Shown in pieces: positions 52,542-60,912 of a stretch of DNA of 64,000 nt. The translations under genes were made by a program, and so were the position numbers. How positions within the stretch are numbered: the first letter of the stretch is position 1; each line of letters opens with the position of its first letter. The DNA is from CAZMGB01 sp964565775 (GTDB lineage: Bacteria > Chloroflexota > Dehalococcoidia > DSTF01 > JALHUB01), in NCBI GenBank assembly GCA_964565775.1, contig CAZMGB010000002.1, positions 124,001 to 188,000 on the forward strand, read 5' to 3'. The notes beneath the pieces were generated by a model. That model did no database searches. It saw only the letters and a program-made list of their open reading frames with translations, and was not told where the DNA came from.

Positions 52542-52600
52542 GGCGCCCGGAGAGGCCGGGCCTCCGAGCAGCTTAGGCTCATCCGGGCGCCATTATAGCA
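52542..52600 (-). promoter_or_regulatory. Extended -10 promoter with adjacent 10-bp inverted repeat before xdhC
   Basis: On the minus strand TGCTATAAT (52600-52592) is an extended -10 box. Directly downstream, GGCGCCCGGA (52591-52582) and TCCGGGCGCC (52551-52542) form the outer stem of a small three-way fold with two inner hairpins. It may be an operator, an RNA element, or the end of the ClC transcript. Confidence 0.45.
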
Positions 52601-52654
52601 CGGCGTTTCGCGCCCTCCGCGGCGACCGCTGGCCGGGCGTCACCGCCGACCAGC

Positions 52655-54691
52655 TCATTGCGAATCCTGACTGTCAGCGATAAGAGCGCCTCGCAGCGTC
52701 TCGATGACCGCCGACTGGGCGCGGAGGCGGGCGAGGATCACGAGCCGGTCGCCTTTGCGCAGCACGACCTTGCCACGGGGGATGACGGTATGCCCACGCC
52801 GCCGGATGGCGACGATGACGCTCTCGCTCGGCAGGGAGAGGTTTCGGACCTCGGTTCCGGCCCACGGTGACGTACCGTCGATGTCGAAGCTCATCATGCG
52901 CGTGTCGGCGTCCTCGGTGACTGTCCTGAGACGCTCGCGGTGTTCGCCCTCCGGCCCCTGGCCCGAAAGCTGGTTGTAGGCCCTGATGACATCGCTGCGC
53001 TGGAGCACGCCGACCAGACGCGAAGGGTCGTCCCTCTCCACCACGGGAAACAGGTGGCGCTCCCACGAGCCGGCCCTGGACATGACACGGTGAAGCGTCT
53101 GGTCCGGATAGAGGACGTCCAGTCGCTTCGTGGCGATGTCGATAGCGCGCACGTCTTCCTGTGTGTCCTCCAAGTGACGCTGGACGTCAGCGAGGGTGAC
53201 GACTCCAACAAGCTTCTGTTCCGCATCGACGACGGGCGCCCCCCAGGCCCCGGCGCGGGCGAGGCGGCTGGCGAGAGCGCGAATGCGCAGGTCGGCAGAT
53301 ACAGTCACCGGCTCCGAGTTCATCGCCTCGGCCACCGTGACTCTCTCCATCATGAAGGGCCGCTCCTCGCGCTGCACGTCTACGCCGCGGCGCATGAGCT
53401 TTATGGTGTAGATGGTCTCGCGGTTGACGACCTGCGCTACTACCGTGCTGATCACCACGGCCGTCATAAGGGGAAGGATTATGTGGTAGTCCTGAGTCAT
53501 CTCGAAGAGGACGATGATGGAGGTGATGGGGGCACGCGCGGCCGCCGCAAAGACTGCTCCCATGCCCACGAGGGCGTAGGCGCCGGAGGGAGCGGTGACG
53601 GCCGGGAACGCGCTGTGGACTGCGTGTCCGAACACGCCGCCCAGCATCGCCCCTATGAACAGGGAGGGCGAGAAGACGCCGCCGCTGCCGCCGCTGCCAA
53701 GGGTCAGTGAGGTGGCGACGAGCTTCAGTCCGACCAGCGCTATCAGCGTCAGAAGCGTGAGCTGGCCGGCCAGAGCCGTTGACACCGTAGGGTAGCCGAC
53801 GCCGAAGAGGTTCGCATACCAGAGGCCCATCGCCCCCATGCCCAGCCCGCCCAGAGCCGGCTTCAGATACTCGGGGACCCGCAGCCCGTCGAAGAAGTCC
53901 TCGGAGCGGTAGAGGAGTGCGATGAAAATCAGGGCGGTGACCCCGGCGATGATCCCCAGCGGAGCGTAGAACAGTATCTCCCAGGCGCTCTCCAGACGGT
54001 AGGGGGGCACCACGAAGGCCGGCTCGTCGCCGAGGAAGGGAACGGAGACCATCTTCGCGAGGACGGAGCTGAGCACGACGATGCTGAAGTTGCGGGCGTT
54101 GAAGCGACGCAGGACCACCTCGAGGGCGAAGAAGACGCCGGCGATGGGGGCGTTGAACGTCGCGGAGATGCCGGCGGCAGCGCCGGCCGCCACCATGAGA
54201 CGCAGCGTCTCCTCGTCCAGCTTCAGCCGCTGGCCAATGCTCGACGCCAGGGAAGAGCCTATGAGGACGATGGGGCCCTCACGCCCCACAGAGCCGCCGC
54301 TCCCGATGCAGATGGCGGACGCAAGGGCTCCCACCACGACGACGCGAGCACGTAGGCGACCACCCACCTCCGAGATGGCCAGCATGACCTCGGGCACCCC
54401 ATGACCCTTCGCTTCGCGTGCGAGGAAGTAGGTCAAAGGCCCCACGGCCAGGCCGCCAAGAGCGGGCAGTACCAGCACGTGAAAGCGCCCCATGAAGCCG
54501 AGGGCGTCCGAAAGGTACGTGAAGAAGACGGTATGAAAGCCGTCGATGAGCTCGCGAAAGACGACAGCGCCCAGCCCGCCGCCGACGCCCGTAATGACTG
54601 CCAGCACCAGGGGCATGGCCGTGCCGCGGATGGCCGGCAGGTCCTTCAGTCTCTCGGGCACGCCCCAGGCCTGGGGCAACGCCAAGCGCAT
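52655..54691 (-). CDS. ClC-family chloride channel/antiporter with CBS and RCK C-terminal domains
   Basis: A 678-aa protein. The ClC core has GHGVPEVMLAI (GSGIPE site), GREGPIVLIGSS with the gating glutamate, and GVFSPSLFIGA (GxFxP site) with the chloride-ligand Tyr region following. From about residue 445 come two CBS domains and, at the end, a TrkA-C/RCK-like domain (GTEVRNLSLPSESVIVAIRRRG). The fused RCK tail suggests gating by nucleotides or c-di-AMP, which would suit the DarA receptor here. No channel versus exchanger decision is possible. Confidence 0.92.
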   Translation of the reverse strand: MRLALPQAWGVPERLKDLPAIRGTAMPLVLAVITGVGGGLGAVVFRELIDGFHTVFFTYLSDALGFMGRFHVLVLPALGGLAVGPLTYFLAREAKGHGVPEVMLAISEVGGRLRARVVVVGALASAICIGSGGSVGREGPIVLIGSSLASSIGQRLKLDEETLRLMVAAGAAAGISATFNAPIAGVFFALEVVLRRFNARNFSIVVLSSVLAKMVSVPFLGDEPAFVVPPYRLESAWEILFYAPLGIIAGVTALIFIALLYRSEDFFDGLRVPEYLKPALGGLGMGAMGLWYANLFGVGYPTVSTALAGQLTLLTLIALVGLKLVATSLTLGSGGSGGVFSPSLFIGAMLGGVFGHAVHSAFPAVTAPSGAYALVGMGAVFAAAARAPITSIIVLFEMTQDYHIILPLMTAVVISTVVAQVVNRETIYTIKLMRRGVDVQREERPFMMERVTVAEAMNSEPVTVSADLRIRALASRLARAGAWGAPVVDAEQKLVGVVTLADVQRHLEDTQEDVRAIDIATKRLDVLYPDQTLHRVMSRAGSWERHLFPVVERDDPSRLVGVLQRSDVIRAYNQLSGQGPEGEHRERLRTVTEDADTRMMSFDIDGTSPWAGTEVRNLSLPSESVIVAIRRRGHTVIPRGKVVLRKGDRLVILARLRAQSAVIETLRGALIADSQDSQ

Positions 54692-54915
54692 GATCGGTAC
54701 ACCGCTTGTACAGGATGCAGACGTTTAGAGGGCGACGGGCAGGAGAAACCTGTGGGACGCCTCCAGCCTTAAGTTAAGGGTGTGGGTTTCTGCGGTCAAG
54801 GGAATCAGCCGGGGTGGGCGGACAGGGAGACTGGCGCATGCAGAGGGGGCGGCCGCCAGCGGCCTGGCCTCACGCGGGCTCCTGGAATTCGATTCCCTGC
54901 CCAAGCGCCAAATGG

Positions 54916-56037
54916 CTAGACGTTGAACAGGATGTGGATGACATCGCCGTCTTGCACTTCGTAGCCCTTGCCCTCCATGCGCAGGATGCCCCGCTTCCTC
55001 GCTTCCGCAAGGGCGCTGCTCACCGGGTGGCCGGGCTGGGCGCAGTCGAGGACCTCCTGCCAGGTCAGCACCTCCGCCCGAATGAAGCCGCGCTCCATGT
55101 CGCTATGAACCTTACCGGCGGCCTTGAGGGCAGGCGTGGCGCGTGGCACCGCCCAGGCATGGGCATCCTCCGGGTTGACGGTGAAGAACGTGATCAGGCC
55201 CAGGAGCTCCTGCGACGCCCGCGCCACCCGCTCGGGGCCGGGGCCGCTGACGCCCATCTCGCTCCTGAACTCAGCCGCCTCCTCGTCGCTGAGCTCGGCC
55301 AGCTCCATCTCCAGCTTGCCGCAGAGAGCGACGACGTCACGGCCGGGGCCGGCCCAGCGGGAGCGAGCGTCCGCCTCCATTTCGGCGGCCCTGGCGACGT
55401 CCTCCTCGTCGATGTTCAGCACGAGGAGCAGGGGCTTGGCCGTCAGGAACTGGTAGTGCACAAGCGACCTCGCCTCCTCCTCGCTGAGCGGCTGGGCGCG
55501 GAGAGGCACGTCCGCCTCCAGCGCCTCCTTGAGCCGCTGAAGAAGGGCCATCTCCTTCTCGCCCGCGTCCCGCTCGCCGGCGCGCGCCGAACGCACCTCG
55601 ATGTCCAGCTTGTCGAGTCGTTTCTGAACGAGCGTCAGGTCGGCGAAAGAGAGCTCGAGGTCCATGGCGGCGACGTCGCGGTCGCGGTCGACGCTGCCCT
55701 CGGGATGGGGCACCGCCTCGCTGGGGAAGGCACGCACCACGTGCACGAGGGCGTCGGCGCCGGCGAGGGCACCCAGGAACTGGGAGCTGGGGCCTTCGCC
55801 CCGGCCGAAGCCGCGCAGATCGCCCGGGAAGTCGAGGTAGCGGATGTCGGCATGAGTGACCTTCTTGGGCTCGAAGGCGTCGCCCAGGCGGTCGAGCCGC
55901 TCGTCCGCCACCTTCACCACGCCCATGTGGAGCTCGGTCTCGCCGCCATACGTGCCGGTGGCCGCGTGGCCGTGAGTGAGGGCGTTAAAGACAGTCGTCC
56001 TGCCGGAGCGGTCGAGGCCGATGATGGCGAGATCCAT
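54916..56037 (-). CDS. YchF/OLA1-like nucleotide-binding protein with altered P-loop
   Basis: A 373-aa protein with Obg-family G domain, helical insertion and C-terminal TGS-like domain, as in YchF. The P-loop reads GLDRSGRTT, so Arg replaces the invariant Lys of GxxxxGK(S/T). The G3-like segment is LDFPGDLRGFGRG and the G4-like segment is LLVLNIDEED. YchF proteins hydrolyse ATP and bind ribosomes; with this change catalysis may be weak or different. The C-terminal MEGKGYEVQDGDVIHILFNV matches the TGS end. It is a single gene unit. Confidence 0.85.
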   Translation of the reverse strand: MDLAIIGLDRSGRTTVFNALTHGHAATGTYGGETELHMGVVKVADERLDRLGDAFEPKKVTHADIRYLDFPGDLRGFGRGEGPSSQFLGALAGADALVHVVRAFPSEAVPHPEGSVDRDRDVAAMDLELSFADLTLVQKRLDKLDIEVRSARAGERDAGEKEMALLQRLKEALEADVPLRAQPLSEEEARSLVHYQFLTAKPLLLVLNIDEEDVARAAEMEADARSRWAGPGRDVVALCGKLEMELAELSDEEAAEFRSEMGVSGPGPERVARASQELLGLITFFTVNPEDAHAWAVPRATPALKAAGKVHSDMERGFIRAEVLTWQEVLDCAQPGHPVSSALAEARKRGILRMEGKGYEVQDGDVIHILFNV

Positions 56038-56132
56038 GGGAGCACCTCACGGTGGAGCGTCCGGCGTCGAGCGGGCAGCAGACGGCCCGCCCGGCCTCCC
56101 GCGTTCGAGGATAGGTCAGGCCGGTGAGGCTG

Positions 56133-56456
56133 TCAACGCGGGCCGGGTTGTGATCTGTCCGAGCCTTTCCCGCCTAGCAGGTGCTGCCGAAGCTTGGCTT
56201 GCGCCTCTGGCCCGATCATGAACACAGCAGCGCCTGTCACCGCGCCCACGATGCTCAACATCACAGCTGGCGCCCATGGGGGTGCCAGAGCGGAAGACAC
56301 CACTATGACGGAAGCGCCACCAGACGCGCATCCTGTAATCGCAAGCAACACGCCCGGTATGCGCCTACCAGAATAGGTGATCGTACCGACAACGTAGGCA
56401 GGGAGCCCCAAACACGCTCCGGCAGCGATGACACGCCAGAGATCCTCTGCGCCCAT
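56133..56456 (-). CDS. Small three-helix membrane protein
   Basis: 107 aa, mostly hydrophobic, with three membrane helices (about residues 8-28, 36-56 and 62-84) and a short basic C-terminus. ATG 56456 has AAGGAG nine bases upstream; GTG 56459 is equivalent. No family was recognised. The gene stands alone between the YchF-like gene and the glycosylase gene. The interval 56457-56588 holds nothing else recognisable. Confidence 0.6.
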   Translation of the reverse strand: MGAEDLWRVIAAGACLGLPAYVVGTITYSGRRIPGVLLAITGCASGGASVIVVSSALAPPWAPAVMLSIVGAVTGAAVFMIGPEAQAKLRQHLLGGKGSDRSQPGPR

Positions 56457-56588
56457 CACCCCTCACTCCTTGGGTGGACGATTCGACCGGTACCCGCTCG
56501 AAGGCTCTGCAGCTTCGGCGCGGAGCCGCGGCCATCGTACCGGAAGTAGGTTTGCATAACATCATTATCGGCCGCACCCGTGAGCTGA

Positions 56589-57272
56589 TCAGCCCACGGC
56601 CGGCCGGCCCGTCGGGCAGATGTCCAGCAGGCGGCAGTCGCGGCAGCGGGGCCGCGCCCGACAGGCGCTCTTGCAGTGCAGGACGATGAGGCCGTGGTAG
56701 CGACGGTACAGACCGACGTCCCGGGGCAGCCGCTCCTCGAACCAGCGCTGCCACGTCCCGTGTCGCCCCCCATCCGGCCCCATGCCCAGCCGGCGAAACA
56801 AGCGGAGCGTGTACGCATCGATGACGAAGACGGGTCGGCGGGCCGCATAGAGGGCGATGGCGTCCGCCGTCTCCGGCCCGATGCCGTGCGTGGCGAGAAG
56901 AACGCCTCGCAACTCTTCGAGGGGGAGCGAGAGGAATCGCTCCGGACCACCGCAGCGCTCGACAAGGGCGGCGAAGTGCTTCAGACGACGCGCCTTCTGG
57001 ACGGGCGTACCGGCCGGCCGCACGAGGTCGGCCAGGTCCGCTTCCACCAGCGCCGCGATCGTCGGCAGGGAGAAGGCCCCGGCGTCCTTGAGCCGCGCCA
57101 GCGCCTTATCGACGTTGCCCCAGGCGGTGTGCTGCACGAGGATGGCGCCGAGGCACATCTCCAGCCACCCCGTGTCGTCCCGCCAGTGCCAGGCGTCGAT
57201 GTCGTAGCTCGCCTCGAGGCGTCGGTGAATGTCCAGGAGCGTGTCGGTGGAGGGGTCCGCCCTATCGCTCAT
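56589..57272 (-). CDS. HhH-GPD DNA glycosylase with [4Fe-4S] site (MagIII-like)
   Basis: A 227-aa base-excision repair glycosylase. The helix-hairpin-helix motif is HGIGPETADAIALYA near residue 130 and the catalytic Asp is in VFVIDAYTLRLF. The C-terminal iron-sulfur Cys set is C-x5-C-x2-C-x5-C. The Lys that gives endonuclease III its lyase activity is replaced by Glu (GPETA instead of GRKTA), so it should be monofunctional, as in Helicobacter MagIII, a 3-methyladenine glycosylase. Its start overlaps the trmO end by 11 bases. Confidence 0.85.
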   Translation of the reverse strand: MSDRADPSTDTLLDIHRRLEASYDIDAWHWRDDTGWLEMCLGAILVQHTAWGNVDKALARLKDAGAFSLPTIAALVEADLADLVRPAGTPVQKARRLKHFAALVERCGGPERFLSLPLEELRGVLLATHGIGPETADAIALYAARRPVFVIDAYTLRLFRRLGMGPDGGRHGTWQRWFEERLPRDVGLYRRYHGLIVLHCKSACRARPRCRDCRLLDICPTGRPAVG

Positions 57273-57786
57273 CGTCGAAGGGCGGCATCGTGATCCATTC
57301 GGGGACGCGCGCGTCGGTGACGGCGTCCCAGTGGGGCACGTACGGCTTCAGGTCGAGCACCGGCGTGCCATCGATGGCGTCGAGAGCGCGAACCCGGAGG
57401 ATGTTCTTTCGCCGCCGCAGCAGGGGCACCACCGTCACGCCCACGGGATTGGGCCGGAGCTGCGTCCGGGTAGCGAAGACGCCCTGGAGAGGGTGACGCG
57501 GGTCGCCGCGCGGGTGGATGTGGATACGGCCCTTCGCCTCCTCCGGTATGCGGTGGATGTAGAAGAGCACTATCAGATGGGAATAGTCCTCCAGGCCGTC
57601 CAGGGCTCCCTCCAGGTCCTCCCGCACGATGATGTCGGAGCGGACGTCCGACCAGCCCTCCATGCGTGGCTCGCGGACGCCATTGCGCACGACGCCGACC
57701 GGCCGCAGACTCACGGGCTCGCGCGGCACCGCCGGGCGGACGAAGAGCTGTATCCACAAGCGCCTGAGCCAGTCCCAGAGCCTCAT
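57262..57786 (-). CDS. trmO: tRNA t6A37 N6-methyltransferase TrmO-like protein
   Basis: A 174-aa single-domain UPF0066/TrmO protein: LRPVGVVRNGVREP near residue 27, YSHLIVLFYIHR, GVFATRTQLRPNPVGVTVVPLL, and LDAIDGTPVLDLKPYVPHWD. It has an extra N-terminal amphipathic stretch of about 25 residues (WDWLRRLWIQLFVR) that could attach it to a membrane. This is the second TrmO-type domain in the window, the other being fused to FmdE at 50739. The TsaA family is diverse; the tRNA function is by homology. Confidence 0.85.
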   Translation of the reverse strand: MRLWDWLRRLWIQLFVRPAVPREPVSLRPVGVVRNGVREPRMEGWSDVRSDIIVREDLEGALDGLEDYSHLIVLFYIHRIPEEAKGRIHIHPRGDPRHPLQGVFATRTQLRPNPVGVTVVPLLRRRKNILRVRALDAIDGTPVLDLKPYVPHWDAVTDARVPEWITMPPFDDER

Positions 57787-58111
57787 CGCGATTGCTCCTC
57801 AGAGCTCCACGGGCAGGGGACGGGAGAGCTCGATCACGGCTGGCGAGATGCGAGAGAGGCAGCCGACGATGGCCGCCTCCTTTGACGCAGGCTCCAGCCT
57901 CACGCTCCTGCCCTCCTCCCAGCGACGGGCTCAGCTTAGCACAGGCACCATCTCTCGCCAACCGGCCTCTGGAAAGCCGACAGTGGGAACGCCCGGACGC
58001 TCTGGAGGGAACCTCCATCGCCGGGGGGAGGATGAGTCCTGTCACTTTCCGGAGGGGCGCCGAAAGCGCGCTGCGGTGCCTAGTGCTCTTCGCTTAACCG
58101 ACCGCTTATGT
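57787..58111. other. Gene-free interval upstream of the gyrB leader
   Basis: This stretch has no reading frame with a plausible protein and no repeat of the types seen elsewhere. A weak -35 (TTCGCT, 58089-58094) at its end belongs to the promoter whose -10 is TAGAAT at 58112-58117. Confidence 0.5.
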
Positions 58112-58117
58112 TAGAAT
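58112..58117 (+). promoter_or_regulatory. Putative -10 box of the gyrB leader
   Basis: TAGAAT, 17 bases after TTCGCT. The predicted transcript start, about 58124, lies directly before the first stem of the structured leader. Confidence 0.45.
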
Positions 58118-58127
58118 AGGGGCAGAT

Positions 58128-58262
58128 GCGGGAGGCTAGCCGAGCATACTGGCCGGACTCAGCGTCGAAAGCGGCGCTTTTCCGGGGCAACCGCTCTGCC
58201 CTGGGCTGTTATCACTCCCCACCGCCTGAGGGCCTCTTAGGTCACCCAGCAAGCCGACCCGC
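58128..58262 (+). ncRNA. Structured leader RNA upstream of gyrB, family not recognised
   Basis: The sequence folds into a closed multibranch structure. P1 pairs GCGGG-A-GGCT (58128-58137) with AGCC-GA-CCCGC (58252-58262). P2 pairs GGCC..CTCAG (58151-58162) with CTGAGGGCC (58226-58234). P3 is a hairpin AGCGTCG-AAAG-CGGCGCT (58161-58178) followed by UUUU. P4 is CCGGGGCA/TGCCCTGG (58182-58204) with eight pairs. P2 and the base of P3 compete for AG at 58161-58162, so two alternative states are possible. I know no Rfam class with this layout. Confidence 0.5.
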
Positions 58263-58363
58263 GATCAGAGTCCGGTGAACCTTTGCGTGCGCGCGCCGGG
58301 GCGATGCCGCCAGGATCGCGATGCTTAGCTAGGCGGCGCTCTCAGGAGACAGCGTAAGACAGG

Positions 58364-60391
58364 ATGCCTCGAACCGCCAACAGAAGAACCACCGCGCGCG
58401 GCAAAGAGCGGAGCCGGTCCGCCGGTGCCCGTGCGGCGCGGCCGGCGGCCTCGACACCCGACTACACCGCCCGCGACATACAGGTGCTCGAGGGGCTGGA
58501 GGCCGTGCGCCGCCGGCCCAGCATGTACATCGGCAGCACCGACCGCGCCGGCCTTCACCACCTGGTCTACGAGATCGTCGACAACAGCATCGACGAGGGC
58601 ATGGCGGGCTTCTGTGACCACGTTGAGGTAGTCATCCAGAAGGACGGTCACGTCAACGTGTGGGACAACGGGCGCGGCATTCCCATCGACAAGCACGCCC
58701 GCACCGGCAAGTCTGCCCTGGAGACAGTCATGACGCACCTGCACGCCGGCGGCAAGTTCGGCGGACAGGTCTACAAGGTGTCGGGCGGGCTCCACGGCGT
58801 CGGCGCCTCGGTCGTAAACGCCCTCTCCTCCGAGATGTGGGTGGAGGTGCGTCGCGACCACAAGATATACCGACAGGAATACGCCCGCGGCAAGCCCAAG
58901 ACCCCCATCTACAGCGATAAGACCACTCGCTACGAGCCGTCCTGGGTCGACTCCGGCGAGCTGCCCAGGGGCCTGGCGGGCACGACGACGAGCTTCCTGG
59001 CCGACGGGAAGGTGTTCCGGGAGCTGGACTACGATTTCAATACGCTGGCGCAGCGCTTCCGGGAGGCGGCCTATCTCACCAAGGGCGTGTGGATCCGCCT
59101 GCTCGACGAGCGGAACGACCGCGAGGCCACTTTCTACTTCGAGGGAGGCATCCGGAGCTTCGTCCGCCAGCTCAACAAAGACCGCACTCCGCTCCATCCA
59201 AGTCCCATCTACATAGAGAAGACCGTCAACGGCACGGCGATCGAGGCCGCCCTCCAGTACAACGACGCGTTCACTGAGGCCACCTTCACCTTCGCCAACT
59301 GCATCAACACGATGGACGGCGGCAGCCACCTTACCGGCTTCCGCGCCGCCCTCACACGCGTCCTCAACGACTACGCCCGCAAGCAGAAGCTCCTCAAGGA
59401 TGAAGACGCCAACCTCTCGGGCGAGGACGTACGGGAGGGGCTCGTCGCGGTCATCAGCGTCAAGCTGCCGGAGCCCCAGTTTGAGGGACAGACGAAGACC
59501 CGCCTGGGCAACCCGGAGGTCAAAGGCCAGGTGGAGACCGTCATCGGCGACGAGCTATCCAGCTACCTCGAGGAGCACCCCCAGGAGGGCCGCAGCATTA
59601 TCGAGAAGTGCATCACGGCGGCCAGGGCGCGCGACGCGGCCAGGAAGGCGCGCGACCTCGTCATCCGCCGCGGCGCCCTCAACGGCGGCATGCTCCCCGG
59701 CAAGCTCGCCGACTGCTCGGAGCGCGACCCCGCCCACAGCGAGCTCTACCTCGTGGAGGGGCCATCGGCCGGCGGCTCCGCCAAGCAGGGCCGCGACCGT
59801 CGCTTTCAGGCCATCCTGCCGCTGCGGGGCAAGATCCTCAACGTGGAGAAGGCCCGCAAGGAGAAGATCTTCGGCCACGAGGAGATCGCCGCCATCATCA
59901 GGGCCCTCGGCACGGGCATCGACGAGGAGTTCGACCTATCGAAGCTGCGCTACCATCGCGTCATCATCATGACGGACGCGGACGTCGACGGCTCGCACAT
60001 CCGCACACTCCTGCTCACGTTCTTCTACCGCCACATGGAGGAGCTCATCCGCCAGGGGCACCTCTTCATCGCTCAGCCGCCGCTGTATCGAGTGCAGGAA
60101 GGCAAGACGCATGCCTGGGCCTACAACGACGCCGACAAGGACGCCCTCCTCAAGGGGAAGAAGGACGGCAAGAGCATCAGCGTCCAGCGCTACAAGGGGC
60201 TGGGCGAGATGAACCCCGAGCAGCTCTGGGAGAGCACCCTGGACCCCCAGCGTCGCACCATGCTCCGCGTCGCCATCGAGGACGGCATGCTGGCGGATCG
60301 CGTCTTCTCGCAGCTCATGGGTGAGGTGGTGGAGCCGCGCAAGCTCTTCATCCAGAGCCACGCTGCCCAGGTCCGCAACCTCGACGTGTAG
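58364..60391 (+). CDS. gyrB: DNA gyrase subunit B
   Basis: A 675-aa type II topoisomerase ATPase subunit. The GHKL ATPase motifs EIVDNSIDEG, DNGRGIPID and GGLHGVGASVVNAL are in the first 180 residues, after a disordered basic N-terminus of about 30 residues. TOPRIM motifs are EGPSAGG near 466, then PLRGKILNVEKA and MTDADVDGSHIRTLLLTFFYR. The C-terminal PTQP-like tail ends in VEPRKLFIQSHAAQVRNLDV. With gyrA it supercoils DNA; ParE is less likely by length and context, but gyrA is not here. It is preceded by the structured leader. Confidence 0.9.
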   Translation: MPRTANRRTTARGKERSRSAGARAARPAASTPDYTARDIQVLEGLEAVRRRPSMYIGSTDRAGLHHLVYEIVDNSIDEGMAGFCDHVEVVIQKDGHVNVWDNGRGIPIDKHARTGKSALETVMTHLHAGGKFGGQVYKVSGGLHGVGASVVNALSSEMWVEVRRDHKIYRQEYARGKPKTPIYSDKTTRYEPSWVDSGELPRGLAGTTTSFLADGKVFRELDYDFNTLAQRFREAAYLTKGVWIRLLDERNDREATFYFEGGIRSFVRQLNKDRTPLHPSPIYIEKTVNGTAIEAALQYNDAFTEATFTFANCINTMDGGSHLTGFRAALTRVLNDYARKQKLLKDEDANLSGEDVREGLVAVISVKLPEPQFEGQTKTRLGNPEVKGQVETVIGDELSSYLEEHPQEGRSIIEKCITAARARDAARKARDLVIRRGALNGGMLPGKLADCSERDPAHSELYLVEGPSAGGSAKQGRDRRFQAILPLRGKILNVEKARKEKIFGHEEIAAIIRALGTGIDEEFDLSKLRYHRVIIMTDADVDGSHIRTLLLTFFYRHMEELIRQGHLFIAQPPLYRVQEGKTHAWAYNDADKDALLKGKKDGKSISVQRYKGLGEMNPEQLWESTLDPQRRTMLRVAIEDGMLADRVFSQLMGEVVEPRKLFIQSHAAQVRNLDV

Positions 60392-60547
60392 TAGACTCTT
60401 AGGATACTCCACCCGCTTGGCTGCGCCGACTTGACAACAGAGTGTACAATCACCATGGCTGGACAGCAACTGGATGCGTCGAGGCGGGTGGTTTACAATG
60501 GCCGTCCAGGGACGAGCCCGATCAACTCGGTGCCGCGGACGGTTATG

Positions 60548-60576
60548 TTGTTTAATGCCAAGTTTTGTGCTAATAT
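60548..60576 (+). promoter_or_regulatory. Promoter of the DUF5678-like/retropepsin-like cassette
   Basis: TTGTTT at 60548-60553, 17-base spacer, TAATAT at 60571-60576. The surrounding 60 bases are strikingly AT-rich for this genome. Confidence 0.55.
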
Positions 60577-60610
60577 TAAAATGCCTCGAGCGGGGAGGAG
60601 GCTTGAGAAT

Positions 60611-60907
60611 ATGACAGTCTCCACAAGACCCACGAAGGCCAGCGCCATCCGAAGATTGCTGGGTGATCCGAGACAAGTAGATGAGGAACTCCGACGCTTT
60701 CGCAAGACAGCGCGAGTTCTGTCATCCGATCGCCCTCGCCTCATTGAACGCTACGCCAAGCAATGGGTTGCGGTCCATGACGGAAGCGTCCGTGCTCAGG
60801 GGAGGACCCTTCGGTCTCTCTTGGCGCAGGTCGACAAACGGGGCCTCCCGCGTAAGCATGTTATTGTGCGCTATATTGACAAGACTCAGCGGACAATGAT
60901 CCTGTAG
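60611..60907 (+). CDS. DUF5678-like small protein
   Basis: A 98-aa protein from ATG 60611, with GGGAGGAGG nine bases upstream. Residues 45-95 (RLIERYAKQWVAVHDGSVRAQGRTLRSLLAQVDKRGLPRKHVIVRYI) match the layout of DUF5678, a short domain with an IALxDGxVVAxGxxxxEVL-like core. The N-terminal half is helical and basic. The retropepsin-like gene begins five bases after its stop, so the two are coupled. The function is unknown. Confidence 0.7.
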   Translation: MTVSTRPTKASAIRRLLGDPRQVDEELRRFRKTARVLSSDRPRLIERYAKQWVAVHDGSVRAQGRTLRSLLAQVDKRGLPRKHVIVRYIDKTQRTMIL

Positions 60908-60912
60908 AGGCT

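Noticed and set aside
54692..54915. CCTTAAGTTAAGG palindrome at 54767 as an operator
   Set aside because: It is not positioned at a recognisable promoter of either flanking gene, and one 13-base palindrome is weak evidence.
54814..56127. 437-codon plus-strand open frame opposite the YchF-like gene
   Set aside because: Antisense shadow; composition is His/Gly/Leu-rich without motifs, whereas the minus strand encodes a full YchF/TGS protein.
57787..58111. Arg/Pro-rich open frames before the gyrB leader
   Set aside because: No ribosome-binding site, no hydrophobic core, and composition typical of chance frames in high-GC DNA.
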